Source: Chrysemys picta bellii
Taxonomy: Eukaryota > Chordata > Testudines > Emydidae
DNA length: 64,000 nt
Assembly: GCF_011386835.1 (NCBI RefSeq)
Contig: NC_088800.1
Coordinates: 87,225,481 to 87,289,480, forward strand
Direction of reading: 5' to 3'
In this document: in pieces, positions 11,447 through 21,704 of the stretch
Layout of the letters: each line of letters begins with the position of its first letter
Position numbering within the stretch: the stretch's first letter is position 1
Translations under genes and position numbers: made by a program
Notes under the pieces: model-generated
Told to the model about the DNA's origin: nothing
Databases searched by the model: none
The model's input: only the letters and a program-made list of their open reading frames with translations

Positions 11447-11454
11447 TCTTTCCT
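11447..11454. repeat. Right 8-bp target-site duplication
   Basis: TCTTTCCT, identical to 11316-11323. Confidence 0.88.
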
Positions 11455-12056
11455 AGAGTGCAGCGCCCAGAACTGGACAGAGGACTCCAGCTGAGGCCTC
11501 CCCAATGCTGAGTAGAGCAGGACATGGACCTCCTGTGTCTTACACACAACACTCCTGCTCATGCGCCCCAGAATATCAGCCTCTTTTGCAACTGTATCCC
11601 ATTGTGGGCTCCTATTCTATTTGTGATCCTCCAGCGCCCGCAGACCCTTTTCTGCAGCACTTCTGCCGGGTCGGTTAGTCCCCATTTTGTGTCTGGTTCT
11701 ATGAACAAACAAAGGTTCAGGGAGCTGAGCAGTGGGACTGCGCTCCCAGGCCTCTTCTCAAGTTGCTTGTGCAATGACAGCACGATATAAATTGTAGTCA
11801 TGTCCTTGATGATCTCTGTCTGCATCCTGTGACGTCTTAAGGAATGTGTACGTTGGCCTGGTTCCTAGTCATTATAAATGTTTCACAGGACATAACGTCT
11901 TTAAGGGTAGGCACTTTTGCAGAGCACCCTATGAGATGGAGATCACTGGACATGAAATGAGCTGCCAATTGCATTTAATTAAACCTCCAGAGAGATTCTC
12001 CTTTTCCTAGAAGCAGCCCAACGAGGTAGCCCTTTCTTCCAGCCCCCTGCTCCAGG

Positions 12057-12476
12057 CAGGGCCGGCTCCTGGCACCAGCCCACCAAGCTTGTGCTTGGGG
12101 TGGCACCTGGAGGGGGGCGGTGCGGTGCGGCGCTCCGGCCACTGGGGAGAGCGGAGCCGCAGCGGACTCGCCGCCCTCCCCCCGGCGCTCTGGCCGCCGG
12201 GGAGAGCGGAGCCCCGGCCGGGCACTCTGCCCTCCCCCCAGCTCTCTGGCCGCCGGGGAAAGCGGAGCCCCGGCAGGCTCGCCGCCCTCCTTCCGGCGCT
12301 CTGGACGCCTGGGAGAGCGGAGCCCCGGCCGGGATCTCCGCCCTCCCACCGGCGCTCCGGCCGGTCAGGGAGAGCGGGCCCGCGGCCGGGCTCGGCGCCC
12401 TCCCCTGCCGCGCTGGGGGGGGGCGCGGCGGGAGGCTTTTTTGCCTGGGGCGGCAAAAAAGCCAGAGCCGGCCCTG
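12057..12476. mobile_element. GC-rich hAT-like MITE with internal tandem array
   Basis: The ends are perfect 12-bp inverted repeats, CAGGGCCGGCTC and GAGCCGGCCCTG. Flanking 8-mers GCTCCAGG (12049-12056) and GCTCGAGC (12477-12484) agree at 6 of 8 positions, compatible with a decayed hAT duplication. A further imperfect inverted pair lies just inside (GCTTGTGCTTGGGGTGGCA at the left, TTGCCTGGGGCGGCAAAAAA at the right). The middle is filled by a five-unit 55-56 bp array. Long frames on both strands (up to 223 codons) come from the GC-rich periodic array and are not genes. Confidence 0.8.
12127..12412. repeat. Minisatellite, 5 units of 55-56 bp, inside the MITE
   Basis: Units can be registered on the CTCTGG/CTCCGG core at 12133, 12188, 12244, 12299 and 12355. 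Each carries a GGGGAGAGCGGAGCC-like block followed by CCGCCCTCC. The outer units are the most diverged. Confidence 0.85.
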
Positions 12477-12529
12477 GCTCGAGCAGCCATGCCAGGCACA
12501 CGGACCTGTCTGCACTGTGATGGCTAATA

Positions 12530-12880
12530 GCTTGTTGGGGGCTGAAGTTTGTTTTCTTCCAAGAAATCTGCATGATGTGAAGAAGATGGCTGAATGGTTC
12601 AGAGAGTGTGATTCATTTATATGGGTCCTGGATTCCCCCTTGTTAATCAATCCGAAAGGATGTGCTCACTCTGAGGGAGAGAATCCTTGAAATACTTAGC
12701 ACAGAAAACATCGGAAAGGGTAATACACATAGTTAGTTAGAGTTAATCAATTTCTCTTAATGAAATTGTCAGTCACAGGTTCTCTTATTTAGGCGTAATA
12801 AGCAGCTTTCCTCATTACCCATCACTATTGTGCATGGGGCCTTCATTTAAAATCCATTATTGGAGGGGGAGGGAGGGGAA
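12530..12880. promoter_or_regulatory. AT-rich unique island, candidate conserved noncoding element
   Basis: Non-repetitive sequence with GAGTTAATCAATTTCTCTTA, TTAATGAAATTGTCAG and TAGGCGTAATAAGC, then ATTTAAAATCCATTATTGG. The motif content fits homeodomain-type sites. It contrasts with the GC-rich MITE beside it. Confidence 0.3.
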
Positions 12881-12989
12881 AGATTTCATCTCCTTTTGCA
12901 TGAAAATTGCCTGGAAAATCAAGAGTGATGAGAGAGACTCTAACAGGGGTTTGAAATCACTCCAGCTTTTAATTCTATTAAAGACAGTT

Positions 12990-14050
12990 CATGTCTATTC
13001 GGGAACAACCTTGTTATCCAGTGTCTGTGGTACTAAGTGCACCACACAGACTCCCTGCTGACCCCTGGAGTCAGACGTTACTGTTCTCATTAACTAGCCA
13101 GAGCAATTCAGGTAAACGTAGAAAGCTCGTTTCTCCACAGTTGACTCATCTCGGAAAATACCCGCCCAGGCTGTGGGTATGTACTGAGAGAGCAGCTCAG
13201 CGTAAAAGCCGTGTGCCGCTGTTTTCTTGTTTAAAGCAATCGGTTCCTCTCCGCATTGTTAGCACTAATCCAGTAAGCCAAAGGCAATACCGCGACATCT
13301 GGAAACACTGGGGTTGTGCTAAGTTCTGGTTTGTTAGGTGCCAAGAGGCCGTGGGGCGCGAAGGAATGAATCATTTATTATTGTATTATACAAATATTAG
13401 AAGAAAAACACAAAAGCTCCCACTGAATCCCAGGCACCAGGGATGGAAAATGCTTATGACTGTAGGACGGGGGCCCGGCCCCTCCCCAGCTCAGGCCAGG
13501 ACGGCTCCCTACAGGAAATGTTCTAGTGTCTGGACTTGTCTAGTTTTAAATGTCCCCAGCGAAGGCTGCTGTCACTGCCCAGGGCAGCCTGTTCTACATA
13601 CGACACACGGCTGTTCCAGGAGACCAACACAGGACAGTTTGGGGGGCATCTCCGCAGGGCTCGATGCTCTGTGGCCCTACAGTAGTGGGCAAGATTTTGG
13701 GATGCAGAGAAGGGAGGCGAATCGGGGTATGAGAATGTGTGTCTGGGAAAGGAGCCCACACCTCCACTCAGCCCTGTGCCAGACAAACATAGGTACATGT
13801 GCCTCGTACTTCTGGGCATGCATGTGCAGAACTGGGCAGGACACCCCTCTGGTGCCCCCCCTCCAGCACCCATGCAGACAGAGAATCTGTGATGCAAACG
13901 CATGCAAAGGGTGGGGGGCCCAGGGGATCTCCTCACTGTCCTGCTCTCCTGCACCTTTCACAGGGGGATTTCATGCTGACGATAAGGCGTTGGGGGTGGG
14001 GGGAGGCTATGACAATGTACATCCGGGGTGGGATCTCTCTCAGTGAGATC
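12990..14050. other. No host gene; long plus frame without domains
   Basis: A 351-codon plus-strand frame occupies 12991-14046. It has no recognisable domain, overlaps antisense frames of 94 and 143 codons, and runs across a segment near 13535-13625 (TTAAATGTCCCCAGCGAAGG, then CAGGGCAGCCTGTTC) that reads like a minus-strand CR1 3' tail. I therefore regard it as a chance frame. An exon inside it cannot be excluded without alignment. Confidence 0.45.
13535..13625 (-). mobile_element. Possible CR1 3'-tail fragment
   Basis: The order 'TTAAATGTCCCCAGCGAAGG ... CTGTCACTGCCC ... CAGCCTGTTC' parallels the reverse-complemented CR1 3' tail at 10990-11080 (CTTAGACGCCTCCAATGAGG ... GCCTGTTCCAGAGC). It is short and diverged. 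Confidence 0.45.
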
Positions 14051-14054
14051 AAGC

Positions 14055-14860
14055 AGCCATTTATAGACCTACCCGTGAATCATTTATTACAGAACGGGGG
14101 CAGGGGGAGACAGACAGACGGGATGCCAGCCTCCCACCCTGCCAGGCCAACAACAGCTGCAAGGTTGGGCCACTGGCGCCGACCAGGAGCCACGTGTCAC
14201 TCCCAGCTCCCCCCCAGAGAGCGAATCCCGCTGGGGTGAAAGCAGCAGCGAGGAGCCGGGAGGAGAGACGAGAGCTCATCAGCTGCAGCAGAGGCTCTGC
14301 AGAACCAGGCTGTGATTGACGGGGACTGACACATCCCAGCTCTCCATTTGACCCTAAGCAGTGCGAGAGGGGCCCTTTCCGGGCGTTGCACCACCAGCCC
14401 GCCCTCCTGAGGGGCAGCGAGGTGCTCCCACGATGCAGGGCGGAGGGGCCGAGGACTGAACTATTTCTGGAGAGAGAGGGGCTTCTTCCCCCAGACAAGG
14501 GGGATCCCTCCCGGGCGGGGCAGGGAGTGTGGGGAGCTGCCAGTGGTGCAGCCCTAGATCCAGTGCCCCTTCCCCCAGCCTTACATTCGGTCTCATTGCC
14601 TTTATGATCCTTCCCACAGTGGCTGCATCACTTTAAATGCCTGGCGGTTGCCAGGCAGCTGCCCAGCCCCTCTCTTGTGCCCCCCACAAGGCTCCTGATC
14701 CCACTAATGATGTGGCAGCCCAGGCTGCTAAGTGCCTCTGCTGTGTGCTCTTTGTGCTCAATGGCAGGACCCGCATCTTCCCCCCTCTCTGCCTGCCCCA
14801 TGGCAGTGTCTCTCCCCTCTGGGAAGCAATGTGAGGCCCTGTCCTGCCGGTTTCCTTCCG
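14055..14860. other. GC-rich unique sequence, no gene recognised
   Basis: Overlapping frames on both strands up to 149 codons without domains. No repeat was recognised. Confidence 0.4.
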
Positions 14861-14864
14861 GGAT

Positions 14865-16078
14865 GTCATCAAACACCACGGGGACCCCATCCTGAAAGAA
14901 GCCATTCCTGAACCCCCTCTTCTGGCCTTCAAACCACCGCCAACCTCTCCAAGCTCATCACCAGGCACAAGCTCCCCACAGGCAAGGAGTCTGCAAATCA
15001 AAGTGGCACCAGACCCTGTCGTAACAACAGATGCAAAACCTGCAGACACATGTCCACTGCCACGATGACCAATACCCCACACAACCCACCTTTCAAGATC
15101 CAGGGGTCCTATCTCAACATGTGGGGTACCTCCTCCAGGGCACTAAATGCCCCAACAACAGCTATGTGGGTGAAACCAGACAATCCCTATGCTCTGGAAT
15201 GAACTCCCACAGAAAAATGGTAAAAGACAAAATACCCGCTCACCAGTGGGTGAACACTCTTCACAAAGGGATCACTCCATGTCTGACCTCTCAGTCCTCA
15301 GCCTCAAAGGAAACCTGCACAACACCTTCTAAAGATCAGCCTGGGAGCTTCAATTCATGACCTACAGGACACAAAAAAACTCGGACTCAATAGTGTTTTA
15401 GGGCAGTGGTTGTCAACCAGAGGTACTTGTACCCCTGGGGGTACGCAGAGCTCTTCCAGGGGAGACATCGAATCATCTAGACATTTGTCTAGTTTTACAA
15501 CAGGCTACATAAAAAGCCCTAGCAAAGTCAGTACAAACTCAAATTTCATACAGACGATGGACTATTTATACTGCTCTATAGACTATACGCTGAAATGCAA
15601 GTACAATATTTATATTCCAATTGACTGATTTTATAATTATATGGTAAAAATGAGAAAGTCAGCATTTTTCAGTAATAGTGTTCTGTGACATGTTTGTATT
15701 TTTAGGTCTGATTTTGTAAGCAAGTAGTTTTTAAGTGAGATGAAACTTGGGGGTACACCAGACAAATCAGACTCCTGAAAAGGGTACAGTAGTCTGGAAA
15801 GGTTGAGAGCCACTGGTTTACAATATGTTCCTCCTGCATTCCAGTGACGTACAAAACCCTCTTTTGCCCTATGACTGGAGAGATGTTAACTGTCCACTTT
15901 CAGTGGTTTCTTGCAACATGTGTGAAGCCCTTGTGCTTAACAATCTGTCCCACCTTGTATTTAGCTGTGATGCTCTGGTTACCTTTTCGGTGGAGCTCGA
16001 AAGCTTGTCTCTTCCAGCAACAGGCGCTGATCCAATAACAGACATTACCTCCCCCGCCTCGTGTCTCCTGTACACTGT
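14865..16078 (+). mobile_element. Penelope-like element, split by a hAT element
   Basis: A longer copy of the family at 838-1318. The translation shows a cysteine motif, CKTCRHMSTATMTN (frame at about 15029), upstream of the endonuclease, then after a frameshift KCPNNSYVGETRQSLCSGMN, which contains the YVG form of the GIY-YIG signature. A block matching the 'VGEHF...DHSVSDLSVLSLKGN' region follows at 15247-15320 with further frameshifts. After the hAT insertion (15404-15825) the 3' tail resumes: TCTTTTGCCCTATGACTGGA, then TCTGTCCCACCTTGTATTTA, then AAAGCTTGTCTCTTCC, ending near CTCGTGTCTC. Frameshifts and the insertion make it non-functional. The 5' start is approximate and the reverse transcriptase core is missing. 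Confidence 0.82.
15404..15825. mobile_element. Non-autonomous hAT element nested in Penelope
   Basis: Inverted termini CAGTGGTTGTCAACC and GGTTGAGAGCCACTG (one mismatch) bound 422 bp of AT-rich DNA without a transposase frame. Subterminal pairs GTACCCCTGGGGGTAC and GGGGTACACC/GGGTACAGTAG also face each other. The 8-bp flanks TTTTAGGG and GTTTACAA match poorly, so the duplication has decayed or the boundary is off by a few bases. Confidence 0.82.
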
Positions 16079-16284
16079 CACATCAACTATCAAAGCCTCA
16101 GGACCTTGGGAAAATGTTTGTTTTCTGGAGCTCGCTCAGAGCAAATGAACATTCCAAATACGCTATACAATGCTGAGGGTGGGAAAGCAATACACCGCCC
16201 CTCTGCAGCTAACAAGGGTTAGGTCTGGTCCATACGTGGGTGGGAGATGGTGGTCTAGAAGGCAGCACAGTGGCAGGCTTTGGC

Positions 16285-16385
16285 CCTCATTATTATCTGT
16301 AGCACCTCGGAGCCCCAGGCATGGAGCATGACCCCATTGTGCATGGTGCTGTACAAACACAGAACAAAAAGACAGTCCGGGCCCA
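16285..16385. repeat. Unclassified dispersed repeat
   Basis: CTGTAGCACCTCGGAGCCCC, then CCCCATTGTGCATGG, GCTGTACAAACACAGAAC and GACAGTCCGGGCCCAAAGAG follow the order of a dispersed reptile repeat that I recognise but cannot classify. A more diverged relative appears at 52720-52815 (AGCTGTACAGACCTAGAAAT, then AGAGTCCCTGCTCTGG). Confidence 0.45.
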
Positions 16386-18554
16386 AAGAGTGCCTCTTGT
16401 GTGCTGCAGTCTGTGAATGTTCACATGACTGAAGTTTCTGAGCATGAGTCCTCCCAGAGGCGACAGTGATTTTCACTCAAGCCGGTGAGTAGTCAGGAGA
16501 AGCTAGTTAACCTGTTTGTGCTGGAAATGCCTACACCCTCCAACAACCCAAGAACAGCTGAAGCACCGTGCGACTTACCAGCCCCAACATAACTGGAATT
16601 TTGAACGTTCGTGATCAACCCGGAGTAAACATAGCTGAGGAAATGGGGGTCTGTTGGCAGATATTCCATTTGTAGGGAAAACAGCTGAACCCACCGGCTG
16701 TCATTCCTGGTGAATGTGTAGCCATCTGTAGGGGGGCAGCCCCATGGCACAGCCGCTGGGGTTCCAAGCTCTGTCCTCCTTTCCCCAGGATGTAGGGGGG
16801 TAGCAGCAATTCCGGAGAAGGGGATTTCAGGGAATTCTTTACTGCGGCAGGTGCCAAGGCAGCACAGAATGTCTCAGCGGCTCTGACTGACGAAGGTTCT
16901 AAATTGATGATTGATGGACAAAATATTTAGCATGAATTATGGGCTGAACATGGTGCTAACAGCTATTGATTATAAAATAAGTCTTTGTCACCCAGGCCTT
17001 CAGAAATCTTTGGGAGAAGAATACAAGCTATTTTTTAAATATTAGCAGCTCGATATATTGAGTAAATGACAAGGAAAAGCTTTCTGCTTGCTCCTGTGGG
17101 GTGGGAGGCTGGGTGAGGGGTGTGCGGGAGGGACCCCCTAGGGGTTCCAGTTCCCTGGGGACATGGCAATGGTACATGCATGTGCTGTCCAGTGCCCTCC
17201 AACTACCCGCCAGCCTTGATTTCAGCCCATTGCTCACTCCCAGTGCCAGGGCGATATGCACAGAGATGCAACACTGCCTCCCCGGGGTACCCAGGGCTGT
17301 GAGACCCCTCCGTACTACCTGCTCTTAGCAAGGGGAAGCCTTGTCTGTGCCCGCCGGGGGGCAGCTCCCCAACTCCACCAGCCACGGGCAACACGCACCT
17401 GCCCTAGACACATCACCCTTAGCCACCTGCCTTAAGAACCTAATAGTCAGTACAGACACCTAACACCTTAAACATCCATACATACGTTTCCCACTGATTA
17501 TAATCACCCGTTGCTACTGGGTCACAGCAGAGACCTCACGTGGCCCCCATAGTGAATTGTTGTGCACACATCTGACCCAGGAGATCCCTCTAGAGCTCAA
17601 TTCACCTTCTGTGCCCTCTGTCAGGTAGCACCAAAAGGTTCCTGGGTCACACGCTTCCATTGCAACAGACCCCACAGCCTTCTATCCCCCCTGCCAGCAG
17701 CCAGATCTTCAGCTAGTTCCAGTCACTGGCACTGGGCCCAAAGCGTCACCCCTGCTCTGCGACCCTCCCCTCGTTCCCCTCCAGTCTGTCCACACAGCCA
17801 CGCTCAGCTTCTTTCCTGCTGCCCTGACATCTCGCCACCCAGAGCCCGTCCACACTGGCTGCAAACGCCTTTCCTTGCCTTCAGCCTCAGCGTGCCTGGG
17901 GTGGCTTGGGGTGGCCTCCCGACCTTCAGGCAGGTGACCCCCCCTCTTTCACATTCCTCCTCAGAGTCCTCGCTTACCCACAATCCATCACGCCGTCCGT
18001 CACGTGGATTAAGGGCTGGCTAACGGATAGAGCACTGGGGGACTCACGGCTCAGCACCTCTGGGCTGCAGCAGCTCCAGGCCACGTGTGGAACAAAACGG
18101 CTGTTCTCTCCTTTCAGAGAGCGGGCAGGACCCTCTGACCCAGAGACCATTCCTAGCAACAGGCATCCTCCCAGTGCCCAAGGACATCCAGGTATCATAC
18201 CCAGCAACCCAAACCTGGCAGCCTCTGTACAAAACACACAGCGGCCAGGCAGCCCAAAGCACTGGCTGTGAGTGAACTCGCCCGTCCCAGAGCACCGGGC
18301 CAAAGCGAGCCGGTTAGTTCCACCATGGAATCACCTGCTGCCGGCCCAGCTCTGATATTAAAATGGCGAATGCAGTAAGCACCAGAGAACTCAACGAACG
18401 TCCCGCTGGGAGTGGGGACAGGCCTCCCGCGAGATGAGACGGGCCCAGGCTCAATCACAGCCTCCAGCCCTTCCTCGGACATGGGAGAAACAACGTGACA
18501 TTGATACAATGAGTGACAAATGTTAAACATGTCAGGGACAATAGCCACGCAGCC

Positions 18555-18662
18555 AGGTTTTTGTTACTATTCCAGCAAGATTGATTTTGAAATGGCTTTG
18601 TGCAGGACAAGTAACAAGCTGTATAGAAGGTGATTAAGTGGGGTTTCGATTGACTAAGCTGC
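18555..18662. promoter_or_regulatory. AT-rich unique patch
   Basis: A short non-repetitive AT-rich segment (GATTGATTTTGAAATGGC, GTGATTAAGTGGGG) between GC-rich flanks. A weak candidate for a conserved noncoding element. Confidence 0.22.
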
Positions 18663-19409
18663 CGGGACCATGTGGATCTCCCCGACCAAGCCCACGCTCA
18701 GCAGAGTCCTGCGGCCCCAGGGCTCCCTCGGAGACGCTCACACAAACCGTGCAGCTGGGAACGTCGGCGGAATCCCTGCCAGCGTTGTGACCAGCAACTG
18801 GGCCGTTCCCATGTGCTGGGGGTGCACCCCGGAGAGCGAGGCCATGGGTTCAGCTCCCGCCGGCCTCACTGGGCGCCAGGGACACTCACACCATACAGGA
18901 GTGCGCCCAATACGAAGGGAAGCTGGGAAATGGAAAGGCTCATAGCACGATGGTCTCTGCTCGAGCACCCTTGCTCCATTGCCCCCACCATGGCACAAGC
19001 CATGCCAGCTCCAGCATCTGGGACCACTCGAGGCGCCAGCATCTCCAGCCACCCCCTTTCCTACACGGTCTAGCCCTGTGGCAGCAGGGGCAGCACAATG
19101 GGCCCCACTCCTGCCCCTCCATCCCCTCTCGCCCTGCCTCCAGGATCTCCCAGACAGGGCTCTCCGTGACACCTGAGTCACTTTTCACAGGGGGCCAGTC
19201 CTTAGTGAGCTTCCCCCCCCCCACGAACCACCTGCCTCCCTGCATCAGCATGATCATCACCATGGATGGCCACCAGCATCACCCTGGACTCAGCAGTGTG
19301 TTCCCTGTCTGACCTCGCTCGCGATGGCCCGGTTTGGCTATTGCTGCATTGCTCTGTGGTTCTAGGACAGGCCAGTTGATTGGTTTTGCTGTCACTGTAG
19401 CCATCCTAA

Positions 19410-19640
19410 GGCGGTGTCCACACTAGCACGTTTGTCAGCAGAACTTACGTCACTCGGGGTGGGAAAAAAACACTCCTCTGAGAAACACACATTTCACCGA
19501 CCGCGCGACATCGGCAGGAGATGCTCTCCTGCCAACTCAGCTACCGACACTCCTTGGAGGTGGTACACAAGCGATCTCACAGTAGCACAGCTGCATCGAT
19601 ACAGCCGTGTTATTGTAAGCTCGCTAGTGTAGAACTGGCC
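19410..19640. mobile_element. Imperfect-palindrome MITE
   Basis: The left end GGCGGTGTCCACACTAGC pairs with the right end GCTAGTGTAGAACTGGCC (reverse complement GGCCAGTTCTACACTAGC). A second internal inverted pair occurs near the middle (CGGCAGGAGATGCTCTCCTGCC, itself a hairpin). There is no coding capacity. This matches a turtle-type family of foldback MITEs by recognition. The duplication was not resolved. Confidence 0.65.
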
Positions 19641-19849
19641 TGACTGCACAACTCATTGCTCATCAAACAGCAGGTGCTCAAACCCTTCCCCGGTGATTAA
19701 TTAAGGAATGGAGGGAGAAGCGTCAGCTCCTAGGTAGAGAGCCCCCCTATTGTACCTTTCTTAGCTGTCTTATGTTCCTAAAATCTCATGCTGCCGCGTG
19801 TCAGGCAGTCACTGTATCCTCAATGTATCTTGTATTTTGTTTTTTGTCT

Positions 19850-20300
19850 CCTTCTTCTGAAGCATCAGGGATGGCTGTGGCTGGACGTGGGACATTGGTT
19901 GGGGTGGCCAGCACGCTGACCCGGCACTGAGCATTCTCTCTCTTGGGTGCGGGGCTGCCTGGTTCTTGCTCACATGCTCCTCAGCATAGGTGGGGTCAGG
20001 AAGGAATTTCCCCTGGTCGGACTGGCAGTGACCTTGGGGTTCCTTGGCCTTCCTCGGCAGCATGTGGGTGCAGGATTGTCTGGGAGTATCTCACGGAATC
20101 ATTTCCCTTCCATTGCGTACGCCTCGGTCCCTCCTGTTCATGGCACAGCAGTCTGGTCTCCCGTGGGCTGTGATACTTCAGTCTAATTTCTGTTGTTGGG
20201 CTTCGTGTGCTGGTGTGGGGGCATGCTAGTGGCCTGTGGCCTACAGGAGATCAGACGCGATGATCCAGTGATCTCTTCTGGCCTTTGACTGTAGATACAG
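19850..20300 (+). mobile_element. CR1 LINE 3' non-coding tail
   Basis: The distinctive CR1 tail GGGGTCAGGAAGGAATTTCC, CCTGGTCGGACTGGCAGTGACC, CCTTGGCCTTCCTCGGCAGCATG and the terminal AGGAGATCAGACGCGATGAT, ATCTCTTCTGGCC are all present in order. No reverse transcriptase frame precedes it, so it is 5'-truncated. It lies immediately upstream of a separate CR1 body at 20480. Confidence 0.8.
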
Positions 20301-20479
20301 ACAAAGGATCCTGTCTTGGGGAGCAAACCAAACCCTTTATATTGCCTGGCAAGGTCTCCAGGCCAGAGGTGCTTTAGTGACCAGTGGGGCATGAGAACTA
20401 GCTTTCCAAAGCCCAGTGTTTGATCTATCCCCCAGCACATGATTGCTGGAAGTGGCCATTTCCTGCAAACTCATGTTTG

Positions 20480-21700
20480 AGAAACAAAGATGCACAATGG
20501 AATTAGGCTAGAATACAGCATGGCTTTACGGAAGGTAGATTGTGCCAGACCAACCTGATCTCTTAAAAGAACTGATTTTCTAGACAAAGCAAATGCTGTA
20601 GATCTAATCTCCATGGATTTCACTAAGGCATTTGATACAGTTCTACATGGGAAATTATTAGTTATATTGGAGAAGATGGGGATTAATATGAGAATTGAAA
20701 GGTGGATAAGGAACTGGTTAAAGGGGAGACTACAATGAGTCGTACTGAAAGGTGAACTGTCTGGCTGGAGGGAGATTACTAGTGGAGTTCCTCAGGGATC
20801 GGGTCTTCGGACCAACTTGGCACAAAAAGTGGGAGTGTGCTAATAAAATTTGTGGATGACACAAAGTTGGGAGGTATTGCCAATACAGAGGAGGACCAGA
20901 ATGTCATACAAGAAGATTTGTATGACCTCGAAAACTGGAGTAATAGAAATGGGAAGAAATTTAATAGTGCAAAGTGCAAGGTCATGCACTTAGGGACTAA
21001 CAACAAGAATTTTTGCTATATGCTGGGGATTTATCAGTTGGAAGTGACAGAGAAGGAGAAAGAACTGGGTGTATTGGCTGATCACAGGATGACTTTGAGC
21101 TGCCAATGTTATATGGTCATGAAAAAGGCTAATGCAGTCCTAGAATGCATCAGGCGAGGTATTTCCAGTAGAGACAGAGAAGTGTTAGTACCATTATACA
21201 AGGGACTGATGAGACCTCATCTGGAATATTGTCTGCAATTCTGGTCTCCCATTTAAGAAAGATGGATTCAAACTGGAACAGGTGCAGAGAAGGGCTACTA
21301 GAATGATTAGAGGAATGGAGAATCTACCTTATGAGAGGAGACTTAAGGAGCTTGGCTTGTTTAGCACTAACAAACAAAGGCTGAGAGGAGATACGTTTGC
21401 TCTCTATAAATACATCAAAGAGATAAATACCAGGGAGGGAGAGGAGTTATTTAAGTTAAGTGCCAATGCTGGCAGAAGAACAAATGGCTAGAAACTGGCC
21501 ATCAGTAAGTTTAGGCTTGAAATTAGGTGAAGGTTTCTAACCATCAGAGGAGTGAAGTTCTGGAACAAAACCTAATTTGTTTCAAGACTGAGCTTGCTAA
21601 GTTTATGGCGGGGACAGTGTGATGAGGTTTCCTACAATGGCATGTGGCCCATCTGCAACTTCTATTAGGAAATGTCCCCAGTGTCTGGAGAGAGGACCCT
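20480..21700 (+). mobile_element. CR1 LINE reverse transcriptase region
   Basis: The best-preserved coding relic in the window. CR1 elements encode an endonuclease plus reverse transcriptase that copies their own RNA into the genome. The RT core is readable: MDFTKAFDTVLHGKLL at about 20610, GVPQGSGL at about 20787, and FVDDTKLGG (the catalytic x-DD box) at 20849. About 35 bp expected between GVPQGS and the DD box are missing (junction near 20812). From 20837 the frame stays open for 139 codons through [20 protein letters not shown], then a frameshift, then [13 protein letters not shown] and [14 protein letters not shown], to codon 69 of the second frame (21282-21491). The C-terminal RFLTIRGVKFWN block and a tail containing CCTACAATGGCATGTGGCCC follow. 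Frameshifts, stops and the deletion make it inactive. The endonuclease half is absent. Confidence 0.92.
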
Positions 21701-21704
21701 AGTC

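Larger units (their letters stand above)
10900..11800 (-). mobile_element. CR1 LINE 3' part (minus), interrupted by a hAT MITE
   Basis: On the minus strand this is the distal part of CR1. The low-coordinate end (10901-10965) carries the CR1 3' terminus, with GAGAGGTCATCGAGTCCAG typical of this tail. Higher coordinates run back through the region encoding the end of the reverse transcriptase frame: CCAGAACTGGAC (11468-11479) corresponds to the 'VQFW' segment read in reverse, and remnants of the 'LFSLEKRRLGWGD' motif occur in the minus frame at 10988-11434. The reading frame is broken by frameshifts and stops. A 123-bp MITE sits at 11324-11446 and splits CR1 sequence that is otherwise contiguous, so the CR1 is older than the MITE. 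The boundary near 11800 is approximate. Confidence 0.8.
16085..19405. other. Unique sequence, no gene recognised
   Basis: Mixed composition with many overlapping domain-free frames (up to 153 codons, 17562-18023). An AT-rich patch at 16890-17070 and another at 18560-18660 interrupt the GC-rich sequence. A possible dispersed repeat lies at 16285-16385. Confidence 0.4.

Noticed and set aside
11979..12690. Proline- and arginine-rich proteins (188-223 codons) around 12 kb
   Set aside because: They are translations of the GC-rich tandem array inside a MITE.
12991..14046. 351-codon plus frame as a host gene
   Set aside because: No recognisable domain, overlapped by antisense frames, and it crosses a segment that reads as a minus-strand CR1 tail.
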